A DNA stretch of 64,000 nucleotides from Acanthosoma haemorrhoidale (taxonomy: Eukaryota; Arthropoda; Insecta; Hemiptera; Acanthosomatidae): positions 54,333,239-54,397,238 of the forward strand of contig OV884012.1 of the NCBI GenBank assembly GCA_930367205.1, written 5' to 3'. The notes under the pieces were generated by a model that saw only the letters and a program-made list of their open reading frames with translations, had not been told where the DNA came from and ran no database searches. Positions 1 to 10,201 of the stretch are shown here, one piece after another (position 1 is the stretch's first letter; every line of letters starts with the position of its first letter). The translations under genes and the position numbers were made by a program.

Positions 1-2023
1 ACCTTTTTAAATTATATTTTCACAATTAACTAATTATGTATGTCTATAATGCTATGTAATTTCTTATAAAATTTTAAAATTGTCATGAATGTAAATAGGC
101 AAACAGCACCTTTTTTGTTTTGGATCGCCTTTTAACAAATACGTTTAACAATTTATTTAAATTGTACTATTTGAACTGAATGTTAATATTTTAACTTATT
201 CTTTGACTATATTGGTGTTAAATATTTATCCATCTATACATTCTGAATTTTTGCATTAAAATGTCTGTTGAATAAAGATCTCTCTGTGATAATAAAATTC
301 ATTGTGGGAAGATACTCATTTGTTTATTTAATAATAAATTGTTCAATCTACATCAGCTATATATAATTAATGTTAGTTAATTTTGCATGATGGTGCTAAA
401 AATAAAACCAACCCCAGAGTAATTTACAGTGTTCCATGATTTATTAATTACTTTGTAATTAAAAAATATGTTTTCCTAGCATATTGGTAGAGCAGGGTTT
501 CAAATTAAAAATGTAATGGTGTAAGGTACAATTTTTGTTATTTATTTTTTTTAATTGGAATTGCCTACAGCAATTTAAATTGTGTATTAAATCTTAACTC
601 TAATAGTATTTTACCAAGAGAAGTGATATTTCGCATGTTAGTTGCATTCAATCATGTCCAGATGGTGCTAAAAATAAAACCATGATAAATAAAAGCTTAA
701 TGATAAATTAAAACATGTTCTAATTAAAAAGATGTATACTTATCAAACTGAGTAGCGTACAAAATTAAAGATCTTACTGATCGAGAGTATATATTATATG
801 TGGGTGGTTTAGTGGAGAATAATTACAGGAAAACATACAATCAGATCAATGATTAAAAAAAAAAATATGTATACTGGACTTGGTTACAACTCAAATCTAC
901 AGTATCAATAATGTTAGAGAAACCTTGAATCAGAGCAATTAATAACATCATTGAAACTCTTTTTGTACGATACATTAACTAACTTTTTTGCATATAAACA
1001 AATTAGTAATTGTATGTATTGTAATTTATGCTAATTAAATAAAAATAAGTCCATGGTTCTTCAATACCCCATGAAGAGGTCAATGTCGAACAAAAGTTTT
1101 CAAAGTAGCTAGTAGGTGACGCTGATGTGCTGTGTTTAACACTTAACACCTCTCAACCTTAAAAGAATTAATAACAATTTTTTTTCTTTCAAACTATGAT
1201 GCTATAAATAAAATCAATGCAATGAAAACAATTTTTGTCATTTCTTACAACTTAGTGCTTACAATAGCTGTTGTTTTTTGGGATAATACTCTAAGAAGCT
1301 TATCAATTATTTATCCATTCTTATTTATTACAAATAGTGTAATAACAACCTGTATGCCTGACTAATCCTGGAGGCCAGTTTCCTAGCAACGGCATTTGTG
1401 ACATTTCTGCATGTCAAGTGTCGGTTTCTGTGTCACAGTCTTATGGTTTAACCCCTGCCATAAAACATAATTTCATGACATAAAACTTATTAAAATAAAG
1501 TATACTTTGTGCATTTCACAACAGCCTCAATTGTGTTAAATTTCAAGCTTAACTAATTAATAAAATTATCTCTTTGTTTAAAGAGAGTGCCAATGACCAA
1601 TCGTTATATAGGCAGATGCTTAAACAAGTAGGTTTGCCTCACAGTTCACAGTTGTGTCAGAATACTACAGAAAAAAAATTGGATTTCAAGGCTCCGCATG
1701 TATTTTTGTAGCCAGCTTCTATTAACATATTTGCCCTCAAGTCAGATGGTATTAGGGTACCAGCTAATAATAATATATTATAAGTAGTGTATGAGTTAAA
1801 ATGTGCCCAGAGAAAGAAAACACTACAAACTAAACCAATAGCTATAACAATTTATATTAAAATTAATCATAACATATTTGTGATTGTAGTTAGTGCTTAT
1901 GTTGTACATGTATTTCTGCAGGCTAAGATTCTTATATTCCTTTGAATAATTTCCTTATATTCCTAAAAGATTGCTAAAATCAATGAACTGATAACACCAC
2001 TACATTATGTTTTATTTTTGCAG
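1..2023 (+). other. 5' part of the PSMA3 gene: intron sequence, no exon seen
   Basis: This AT-rich stretch precedes the first visible PSMA3 exon and ends in a TTTTTGCAG splice acceptor at 2015-2023. The missing N-terminal coding part (about 36 residues in the family, with the conserved FQVEYA motif) was looked for here and not found, so the first exon or exons probably lie left of the window. No other coding or RNA feature is supported. Confidence 0.6.
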
Positions 2024-2147
2024 AACTGTTATTGGTCTCCGAGGGAAGGATGGTGTCGTTTTAGCTGTTGAAAAGTTAGTCACTTCAAAATTATATGAAC
2101 CAGGTGCTAATAAAAGGCTCTTCACTATTGATAAACATATCGGAATG
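2024..2147 (+). CDS. PSMA3: PSMA3 internal exon (first in window)
   Basis: The exon begins after CAG and ends with ATG before GTAAGA. The first base completes a codon split with the missing upstream exon; the remaining 41 codons read [10 protein letters not shown] through DKHIGM. The following exon starts in phase 0. Confidence 0.92.
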
Positions 2148-4640
2148 GTAAGAGTCTCATTTCTGTTTTTGTTGAGAACTATTTTTCAAACTGTATTTTT
2201 TGGGAGATTAATATATTTATATTGTCTGATATTTACTTCCTTTTTTTAAGTCTCATATTTCAGTTCTGATCTTGGTAAACTAAACAAGACAAAATGTCTG
2301 ATCACTTAGATCATAATTCCAACTAATAAAAGTTTGAAGAATTTATGTGCTCTTTTTTAATGAATGTTTGGTATTACAGGCCGTAGCTGGATTAATTTCT
2401 GATGCAAGGGCTGTTGCTGAAGTCGCCAGGACAGAGGCTGCTAATTACAGATCTCAATACAAGAACAGCATCCCACTTAAATATTTGAATGAACGTCTAT
2501 CTATGTATATGCATGCATACACGCTGTACAGTGCTGTTAGGCCATTTGGATGCAGTGTCATTCTCAGCACTTACACTGAAGAGGGTGGTCCTGAAATGTA
2601 CATGATCGATCCTTCAGGAGTGTCTTATGTTAGTATTTTATTTATTTAGAATATTTTGGTTTTATAATTTGATAAAAAAATCTTATAAGTGTTTTACAGC
2701 TCAAAATTACTTTATGGCAAAAATAATCACAATCAGGATCCATATTCTCCCAATATAACATAAACCCCACCAGCATGGAATTCTTTAGAAAATCCAGGGG
2801 ATGAAGAATCCTAAAAAAATGTTCTACAGTTTATAAAATGATTTATCTGACAAATAATAAGATATAAAATTTTACCTGCAGAACACAATTAACAATAATT
2901 ATCTCAAATAAATAAATAATAATTAACCAATTAATAATTGTTTTTAAAAATGATCAAGTATGTGAAGAAACTAAATTGGTTTATTAAAAAAAGTTATTAA
3001 ATAAAACTGTATGATACATTACAGGGTTACTATGGCTGTGCTGTTGGTAAAGCAAAGCAGGCCGCAAAGACCGAAATAGAAAAATTAAAACTGAAAGATA
3101 TGTCCTGCCAAGAGTTAGTCAAAGAAGCCGCCCGAATGTGAGTACCTTTTATAAAAAATTTCTTGCTTTTAAATTTGACTATATATTACAATGTTATATT
3201 TAAGCAGGTTTCAGTTGTCATACCATTCTATAATTTGTGAATAATTGTTGGAATTAATCCTATACTGTGTTTTATGGTTAGTCCAGTTTCGTTTCAGTGT
3301 TTTTGATTAATTATTAGACTGGATTTGTAAAGCTAGTTTAAATTGCCGCCTTTTGGATATGGGTTTGGTACTATCGACCATTAGGGGAGGGAGACAATTG
3401 TGACGAAGGCAAGAAGAGAGGGACACATTTAGAAGGTTGTCAGTTGTTTGAGAAGAGATATGGAGGACACATGTCAGATCGCTTTGCGATTTTGAGCGAG
3501 ATATTTATCAGACTGCAGATGGTCAATGCATATTTGGCATGAGGGCCCTCCTACAATGAGTGATTAGGATATTGGCTAGGAAACAATACACTCTCTAGTA
3601 TGGTTAATAAACCAGGCTTGATTAATTTGTTAAGACTTATGAATGATATGCTTGGTTTGTCTGCACGTTGCGCGGACTACCATTAGATATTTCTCCATTT
3701 TGTCCCAAACCCGGCTTTGAATAAGAGAAGAAAAAGTAGCCAATTGTCAGCTCAGGACCTAAGGAGATGCTTTTTTATTTCAATCATAGTGTTACGGCTT
3801 AAAATTTGGCTAAATGTTAGCCAGAATCACGGCATGCAGTATTAAAGTGTCTAACTTGTGCAGTTCTTATTAAAGCACCCTCAGTTCTTTCAATTTATGG
3901 AAGTGTGTACAATTTTTGGGTTCTTGAGTATTGGGTACTTGCGTATTTCAGTTTTATTTTAAAAGGTTGCATGGATAGAATGTGTTACTGAAGCCGAAAT
4001 TGTGTCAGCATAAATGTCTTGTCCTCTGCTACCTATTCTCTGCTCAACGACCCACTCCTCTGGTTGATTACTTCCCTCTTTGATTGGCTCCCCTCTGTTT
4101 AACAGGGCCCACTAGTCAGTAAATAAAGGGGGATTTAGGGAAGGAGAGCTAATTGGCCACTTGTAGCTGCATATATGGCTCACCAGTCACTTACCATACT
4201 CTACAAGAGTATAGTTTTTCTTTATCAAATGGAAAAGTTTGTGTCTGGCATCTTTTTGGAATGCTTCATGTGTTGAATGATCTAAAGTGAGTTTACTAGA
4301 AAAGAAACACACATCATTCATTTCATTCAATATTAAAATATAATGTTTTATTTAGCAATGATTCCTGCCGCATTGTACTTTTGAGAAGTACATCCCCACG
4401 CACTTAAAAAAATGTATATTTACTTACTTTTGTTGATACTTTAGCATCCTTCTTCTTTACAGTATTTACCTGGTCCATGATGAGTTGAAAGACAAACAGT
4501 TTGAACTGGAAATGAGTTGGATTGGGCCACACTCAAACGGAACCAATCAGCAAGTTCCTCCCAGTGTCCATGCTGAGGCAGAGAAAGGTGCTAAAGCTGC
4601 CATGGAAGAAGACTCAGACTCAGAAACGGAAGATATTTAA
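2024..4640 (+). CDS. PSMA3: Proteasome subunit alpha type-3 (20S core), 3' four exons
   Basis: This is a structural subunit of the 20S proteasome alpha ring, which gates substrate entry into the protein-degrading core in cytosol and nucleus. Four exons (2024-2147, 2380-2628, 3025-3137, 4463-4640) join in frame with GT-AG borders and give about 220 residues of a family usually near 255. Seen in the translation are the typical [12 protein letters not shown] strand, [13 protein letters not shown], the [17 protein letters not shown] helix, [42 protein letters not shown] and [12 protein letters not shown], all as in the alpha-3/alpha-7 (C8) subunit. The tail ends [11 protein letters not shown], an acidic casein kinase 2-like tail typical of this subunit. 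The first exon or exons, with the N-terminal gate residues, are left of the window, so the gene is partial. No stop or frameshift is seen. It is convergent with torso-like, about 1.7 kb downstream. Confidence 0.95.
2380..2628 (+). CDS. PSMA3: PSMA3 internal exon (second in window)
   Basis: The exon is 83 codons in phase 0 at both borders, from [10 protein letters not shown] to DPSGVSY. The acceptor is TTACAG and the donor GTTAGT. It encodes the central helices and the [13 protein letters not shown] strand of the alpha-subunit fold. Confidence 0.93.
3025..3137 (+). CDS. PSMA3: PSMA3 internal exon (third in window)
   Basis: The exon begins after TTACAG and ends before GTGAGT. It encodes [20 protein letters not shown] and on to AAR, plus two bases of an isoleucine codon completed by the last exon (giving ARIIYLVHDE). 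Confidence 0.93.
3138..4462 (+). other. PSMA3 last intron, with inserted non-coding sequence
   Basis: This 1.3-kb intron has a less AT-rich block at about 3,340-4,290 that differs in composition from the flanking intron and may be an old transposon insertion. No open frame, terminal repeat or family similarity was recognised. Confidence 0.4.
4463..4640 (+). CDS. PSMA3: PSMA3 terminal exon with acidic tail
   Basis: The exon begins after TTTACAG, completes the split isoleucine codon, and reads [19 protein letters not shown] to the TAA stop at 4638-4640. The last eleven residues, [11 protein letters not shown], are strongly acidic and contain serines suited to casein kinase 2, as in PSMA3 of other animals. 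Confidence 0.93.
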
Positions 4641-4657
4641 GGAAACATTTTTTAAAC

Positions 4658-4663
4658 AATAAA
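4658..4663 (+). terminator. Polyadenylation signal AATAAA of PSMA3
   Basis: A canonical AATAAA lies 18 bases after the PSMA3 stop codon, followed by a T/G-rich stretch, as expected of a short 3' UTR. Another AATAAA lies about 40 bases further on and could serve as an alternative. Confidence 0.6.
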
Positions 4664-6300
4664 TAATATCGTGATGAGTGTTGTTTTATATTTTGTAATA
4701 AATTTATGGAAAATATGTACATATTTTTCTTGAACGAAGACATCAGTTTCGGTGGCCTTTTTATGGCAGATCACTGCCATTTCTTCAAATCATCACTCAC
4801 ATCCAAGCAAGTCGCAATTTATTTTCTTTAACTAATTTCATATCTTTATTTTCAAACCAAAATTTATAATGATAGTAATGTGTATCATGGTGTTCATTTT
4901 TTAACACTATAATTAACTATTATCATGGTGTACATTTATTTTTTAATTAAAAACTTATTGTTCATCGCCTTTTATTAAATAAAATTTAATAAAATGGATG
5001 TTTCTCTTTTTTATAAATTATTTCTTATACAATATATCATTTTTAATTATATTTATTAAAAATAATAACTATTTCCTATTCTGCTTTCAACTTGGTGATA
5101 GCTTTTGTGATGTAGTTTTTTTCTATTATAAACCTAATATTATTTATTAACTATTAAATTATTATACATTCATATCTGAACATTGTTTTTGCATTACAGT
5201 AGAATTTAAATTAGCCAAAGTAACATGAGAAGGAATCATCTGTAATTATAAAAATGATTAATACTCTGAATTTTAAAGAATCGTTAGATATTCCTATAAG
5301 AATTTATTTAAGAATACTCTATTAATTTGTTTTCTTTGATATCCATTGAAGTCATCAGTTAAATGCTCAAGTTGATTTATCCCTATGAACTGATAATGCT
5401 CTTACATCAATCAGTTAAAACATTACATAATGAATAATTTTCTGGTTTTCTTTTAATGCCTTGACTTCCCATTCAATTTTAAAAATAGTGTTAAAATTGG
5501 CATTTTGAAAAAGCACAATATTTCTATTTCACTCGTTTACCATTGTTTTTAAATTAAACTGGGAATAATGGACAGATGTAGTGAGAGAAAGGGACTTAAA
5601 TATTTAGTCCTGAAACAAAGAAGTTTACATTTTACCTCTTATCAAAACACTGCTTGGTTTAAGCTTACTTCATTACATTATGGTTATTTGTTAATTCATG
5701 TGTAGGAAATAGGAGTTCAGCTGACTGATAAAATTTATAAGCTTATTTTTTAGTCTAAATTGTGCAACACTTTTTATACTGGTGACATTTAAGTAAGTGA
5801 CGGTCTTGTTTTTAATTGATTTTCTTTAGAGAAAATAGTTAATTTATTTAACCCATTGACCCCTAAGGGGTGCTAGCTAGGCTTTCGGTAATTGCCTCAG
5901 TTGGGTTAACTTGCTAGACAATAACCACTGGTGATATACCACCCTTTCTTCCCATTATTTTCCAACACTTTAGTTAGATTTAAGAATATAACAACTTAAC
6001 AGTGGTAAAATAAAGTACTGTCACTAAAAATATAGAAGTATTGAACGTTGGGCAGTCAGTTATAAAATTGATTAATTCAACTGAAAAATGTAACATCTTA
6101 TAGAGATTATTGCTTCTATAATGCCGAGGTGGTATAAATATATCGAAGATTTCCTTGCAAAGGGATCCTGTGGACAGGAATTGGCATACCCAGCCTACCT
6201 TGGTGCCAGTGGAAAGTTCTGACAATGATCCTCTACTAAATGTGCTATGAACTAACTTATGAGACTTATTTAAAGGACGTAATGAACAGCAATAATAACA
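4664..6300. other. Intergenic region between convergent PSMA3 and torso-like
   Basis: This is AT-rich DNA between two 3' ends. Only short chance ORFs are present; no RNA gene, repeat pair or terminal inverted repeat was recognised. Confidence 0.5.
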
Positions 6301-6303
6301 TTC

Positions 6304-6309
6304 TTTATT
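6304..6309 (-). terminator. Possible polyadenylation signal of torso-like
   Basis: TTTATT on the plus strand is AATAAA on the minus strand, about 140 bases past the torso-like stop codon. The position suits a short 3' UTR, but AT richness makes chance matches common. Confidence 0.4.
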
Positions 6310-6447
6310 ATATTTTAATATTATAAAGTTTAAATTAAACTAATTTGTGAGAAACACTTTGGATTCAGTTCAGTTTTAAGTTTAGCTACATAGATATATA
6401 CTAAATCATTATAATCACAGTATTTATCATTGATTTAAGCTTATGAT

Positions 6448-7506
6448 TCAGTTCACCTCCCACAATTTTAAATTATTATCTAGAACTTCTAAAAACCAGT
6501 CTCTCATCTGCTTATCCTTGAACACCGGGCCAACTGTCATTAGGTTCAAATGAAGTAAAGCCTCATTTCCTAGGAGCACTTCAAGTTGTTTAAGCAGTTT
6601 GGAGTTTCTATAAAGCTTGAGGAGGTTGGAATAAGTGATTTTGTATGGGGGGTCTGCAGGGACTGTGTAGGAACTATTTAGGGACTCTTCTGCCCACTCC
6701 AAGAGGGTCTCATTTCCACTTGATGTTAAAACAACTCCCATATGCTCAGCAAACTGGGGTGAGAATAGGAAGTTAATTTCTTCAGTACTGAGTGAATCGA
6801 AACCTGAAGTCTTGTTGATTTTATCCTTCAATTTCTTGTAAATTTTCTGGGAGTAGACAATCACTTGATACATAGAATTGCCTGTAGAATAAGATGTTAT
6901 GTAGTGTGAACCAAATGTCTTTACGAAACCCCATAAGCTTGTCATGTCATCTAATTTGACAGTTGCTGCTTTGTCGAGTACAGCTGGATTAACTGTTGAA
7001 TTTGAAGCATCAAATTCAGATGAAAGAGTCAGTTTTTCTCTCACCCTATTTATCTTTACGAGAACATAGCAGTGGTCTCCTGAAACGTAGCTGACGTTAA
7101 TGCCCAGATTGTAAGCTAAAGTCTCGTTGGTATAGTTGTTCAAGAATGCTTTCCAAGGTTCATCCAGTCTCTCAACAGAGAATTCTTGAAAATATGTTTT
7201 GAACAACTGGTGCAGATCATCACAGAAAAACATGTTAAAGTTGCCATGGAACACTGAATTGCCCTCACCCAACAGTTCTGTCTTTTTCATAGAATCTACA
7301 TCTTTGAACATTTCCACTGAAGGCTCTCGGAATATCCACTTTGTGTCATTTCTCGGCATGACTCTCATTGAGATGTGGAGATAACCAAATCTTTCGAACA
7401 GATTGATAGCCCATCCTAGTTTCAAATTTTGGCTTACACTGAGCACTAGACAGATCGATGAAACAATGAGGAAACCGTATCCAAAATTGACATAGGTAAA
7501 AGTCAT
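6448..7506 (-). CDS. tsl: Torso-like, secreted MACPF-domain protein
   Basis: The 352-residue protein is the same size as fly Torso-like (about 353). Known role: a secreted membrane attack complex/perforin (MACPF) family protein made by follicle cells at the egg poles, needed for local activation of the Torso receptor in terminal patterning, with later roles in growth control. Seen here: a hydrophobic signal peptide at about residues 8-25; the MACPF signature as FGSHYITSYSTGN at 198-210 (Gly199-Ser200-His201-Tyr202); and seven or more Asn-X-Ser/Thr sites (53, 124, 127, 137, 169, 231, 265, 277), as expected of an extracellular protein. The ATG at 7504-7506 is immediately upstream of the signal peptide and gives the full length. 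The whole coding region is one exon, without stop or frameshift. It faces PSMA3 tail to tail, and the organic solute transporter gene ends 2.5 kb upstream of it on the same strand. Confidence 0.88.
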   Translation of the reverse strand: MTFTYVNFGYGFLIVSSICLVLSVSQNLKLGWAINLFERFGYLHISMRVMPRNDTKWIFREPSVEMFKDVDSMKKTELLGEGNSVFHGNFNMFFCDDLHQLFKTYFQEFSVERLDEPWKAFLNNYTNETLAYNLGINVSYVSGDHCYVLVKINRVREKLTLSSEFDASNSTVNPAVLDKAATVKLDDMTSLWGFVKTFGSHYITSYSTGNSMYQVIVYSQKIYKKLKDKINKTSGFDSLSTEEINFLFSPQFAEHMGVVLTSSGNETLLEWAEESLNSSYTVPADPPYKITYSNLLKLYRNSKLLKQLEVLLGNEALLHLNLMTVGPVFKDKQMRDWFLEVLDNNLKLWEVN

Positions 7507-7513
7507 TTTTCAG

Positions 7514-7531
7514 TCAGGAGTGTCCCCTCAT
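7514..7531 (-). promoter_or_regulatory. Upstream mini-ORF before torso-like
   Basis: On the minus strand an ATG followed by four codons and TGA ends seven bases before the torso-like ATG. If this part is transcribed it would be a five-codon upstream ORF that could reduce or time translation by reinitiation. The reading is direct; the regulatory role is inferred. Confidence 0.4.
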
Positions 7532-7720
7532 GTTGATGCAGCTGAGGCGAGCTAGGTACCCTGATGCTCTACGTAGGGGCTGCACTGTGGGAGGCTATGA
7601 GGGTCCATTCTGGTCCGCACTTCCTTGAACACTGGTCCTCAGATCACTTTCACTCCTCCTCCTGAGCCCCCTCCCCTTGCCAAGCTCCCCCTCTCCACCA
7701 CTGTCAGATAATTAGAGGAA
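7532..7720 (-). promoter_or_regulatory. GC-richer 5' flank of torso-like (5' UTR/promoter candidate)
   Basis: Immediately upstream of torso-like the base composition rises sharply compared with the flanking AT-rich DNA, with long C/T-rich runs at about 7,650-7,700. This suits a 5' UTR and promoter. No TATA box or initiator was pinned down, and a 5' UTR intron cannot be excluded. Confidence 0.35.
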
Positions 7721-9998
7721 ATACAACTGAACTTGGTTGTTGGATACAGCTGAACTTGGCCCCTCTCACACCCTTGGCTGGCCTGTCAGCCTATTTCCTA
7801 TGCTACTGCTTTAATATTCATACCTTACACCACCTACTTTGTGTCTCACCCTTCCACTGTTCTCATCTTAGATATATCTATTGTTGTTATAGGGAAGCAT
7901 TATTTATACCATTACTTTACCTTTAAGATTAGTGACTTAATTTTTCAATATAAATATCATATAAGCATAAATCTTGGGCAAGGGAAGGAAAGTTGAGTAA
8001 AACAAGTAAATATTTAATAAAAAATTGTAATAAACAAATAGTTCAATAATATAATCAATAAAACAAAGAAAATTTGTATCTTATATGTATGATAATTATA
8101 AATTGAGCTAAATAACATGTATAAAATATGTTGATTGACCTTATCAAAATAAATACAGCTTATCACAGTATATTCAGCGATATTATAAGCTGAACTTAAA
8201 ATTAATTATTTTAATAAAAAATAAATAATTATGAAAAATTAAAAATTCATTAATCTAGGAAATTGGAATTATTACATGATGACAAACTTATTCAATGCAA
8301 ATAATTAATATATCTGTATCAGGATTATATTATAATCTCATGCATGAGTCCTACCTATTTACAATAAAATGTTCATTAAAAAAATAAAACTAATTATTAT
8401 AACTATAGACACTATAATGAAGATGTCTGATTTATTATTTACATATTAAAGCTAACACAAATTACATTTGAGGAATTGAGTGCATGTTTGCCGAGTGCTT
8501 TTAGAATTCATTTTCTTGAACACTTAAGCAAAGTGGAAAATGACTAGCAATAGTTCATTTTCTTCTGTCAATGATAACAGTTGATATGTGTTTTTTTTAT
8601 CAATATAAAAAGAATAAAAACAGTCCTTCTCTACCTTAAAAAAGGTTATAAAACTGCACAGTGTGAACAAAAGGGATTTAACCCAACCAAGCACTAGTGG
8701 TTAGTGATAAAAGAAGTCATTGAAAACAACCAATATGTATATAATAGCATGTAATTCAGATTTTTTGTAATTGGCGTTTTAAGCCCTTGTAACTCCAAGA
8801 GGTTAGAAGTATGCTCTACCCTCTTCGAACGTTTTGATGGGAAGGGCAAACCAACTCTTGGACTAAGACTATCAAAGGATTTGAACATAGTCAAGATGGT
8901 GCCCCTCAGTTCGTAAATTCATAAGAAACGATCAGCATTGAATTGCCATGGAATGTTATTACTGCCTACAGAAAAGCTAAGTTATAAAACAATATTTTTC
9001 TTTGGTTAACTAAAGGAGTTTTGGCTATCAGAGATTAATTAGTTTGTCCATAAATTTTAAATGCTTGACTCCGTTGTTTTGGAGTGAAACCGTTGAAGTA
9101 AGCGAAATGAATTATTCAATACAATCCTCTTCGATAATACACGTTCTGCCAAGTTGGATTCTTAATATCGATTTCGATATTGCAATTTTTAGAGAACGCC
9201 ATTATTCGTGGTTTTCACTTATTCAGTACAGAATACGTGATTTGAAGATCACTCTGCCCCTTGTTCTAATTCCGTTAGTAGCTGTGTATGCATACAGTCT
9301 ACTAATGAGAATCTGAAAAAGAAATCGTTCGATTGTGCAGACGCAGATCTCAATTGTGATTGGTTAATTTTAATGTAGTTTTTGCTGTAATTCTTGGCAA
9401 TAGTCGCTAAAATAAATAAATATCCGTCTGGATTTGAAAACAAGTGTAAAGTCAAAGTTCGAAGTACTTTAAGTAATAATTTCAACACGAGAGCTCGATT
9501 TGGTTTGATAGCTTGCGTGAAAAGGCTTTGGTAAAAATTAATTTTATGTTTAATGCACGCCGATAGATTTTACTTACTTTTTTCATTTAATTGTGTTGGA
9601 TGCCTGAAAAAATATTACTTAGCAAAGTGTTTTTCTACATCTTTTAAAAACTGATTAAATTTAACGACGCGTATGTGGCTAACAAGCAGGTAAAAACCAC
9701 AAAAATAACATTATCGTTCGGCTATTTGATAGTGGGATCGCCAATGTGAATACGTATAGTTTTAAGTGTTGCTCCATTCTCCTACCTAGTGGTGAGCGAC
9801 CCTTTCGAGGTAAGAACAATGGCCACCTCACTGTTAATTAGCCGTGGTACACAAAATGCTTAAATTTAAAACGTAAAAAATAAATCGTAATGCAGAAAAC
9901 ATGTTCATGTCAGTGCATGGCTTGTTGTAACATGTGCATACACCGCCTCAATAAAACACTTGGAGAGTCCGAGTAGTCCTTGAAGAAACTGCAATTTC
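7721..9998. other. Intergenic and 3' flank region, AT-rich
   Basis: This lies between the torso-like 5' end and the transporter stop codon, both minus strand. Part of it must be the transporter 3' UTR, but no convincing minus-strand AATAAA was located. The short ORFs show no family likeness. Confidence 0.45.
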
Positions 9999-10201
9999 TC
10001 AGAACCTTTGCACAGGACTTTTGGACCCTTCTACAGACATTCCGTCGGTGATAGTGATCTTGGACTGCAGGGTGCAGATCTGCTTTGGCAGATTGGAGTT
10101 CTTCTCAGGCTGGTAGGACTCAGGTACCGGCTTCTTGTACAGGAGTCGTGCGAACCCCACCAGCAGCACCATCTCCCACAGCACCGCCGAGTTGTAGATC
10201 A
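9999..10201 (-). CDS. Osta: OSTalpha-like terminal exon D
   Basis: The exon starts after a GTTCCAG acceptor, completes the leucine codon, and reads IYNSAVLWEMVLLVGFARLL as the last membrane helix, followed by a hydrophilic cytoplasmic tail rich in Lys, Pro and Ser and the TGA stop at 9999-10001. Confidence 0.85.
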
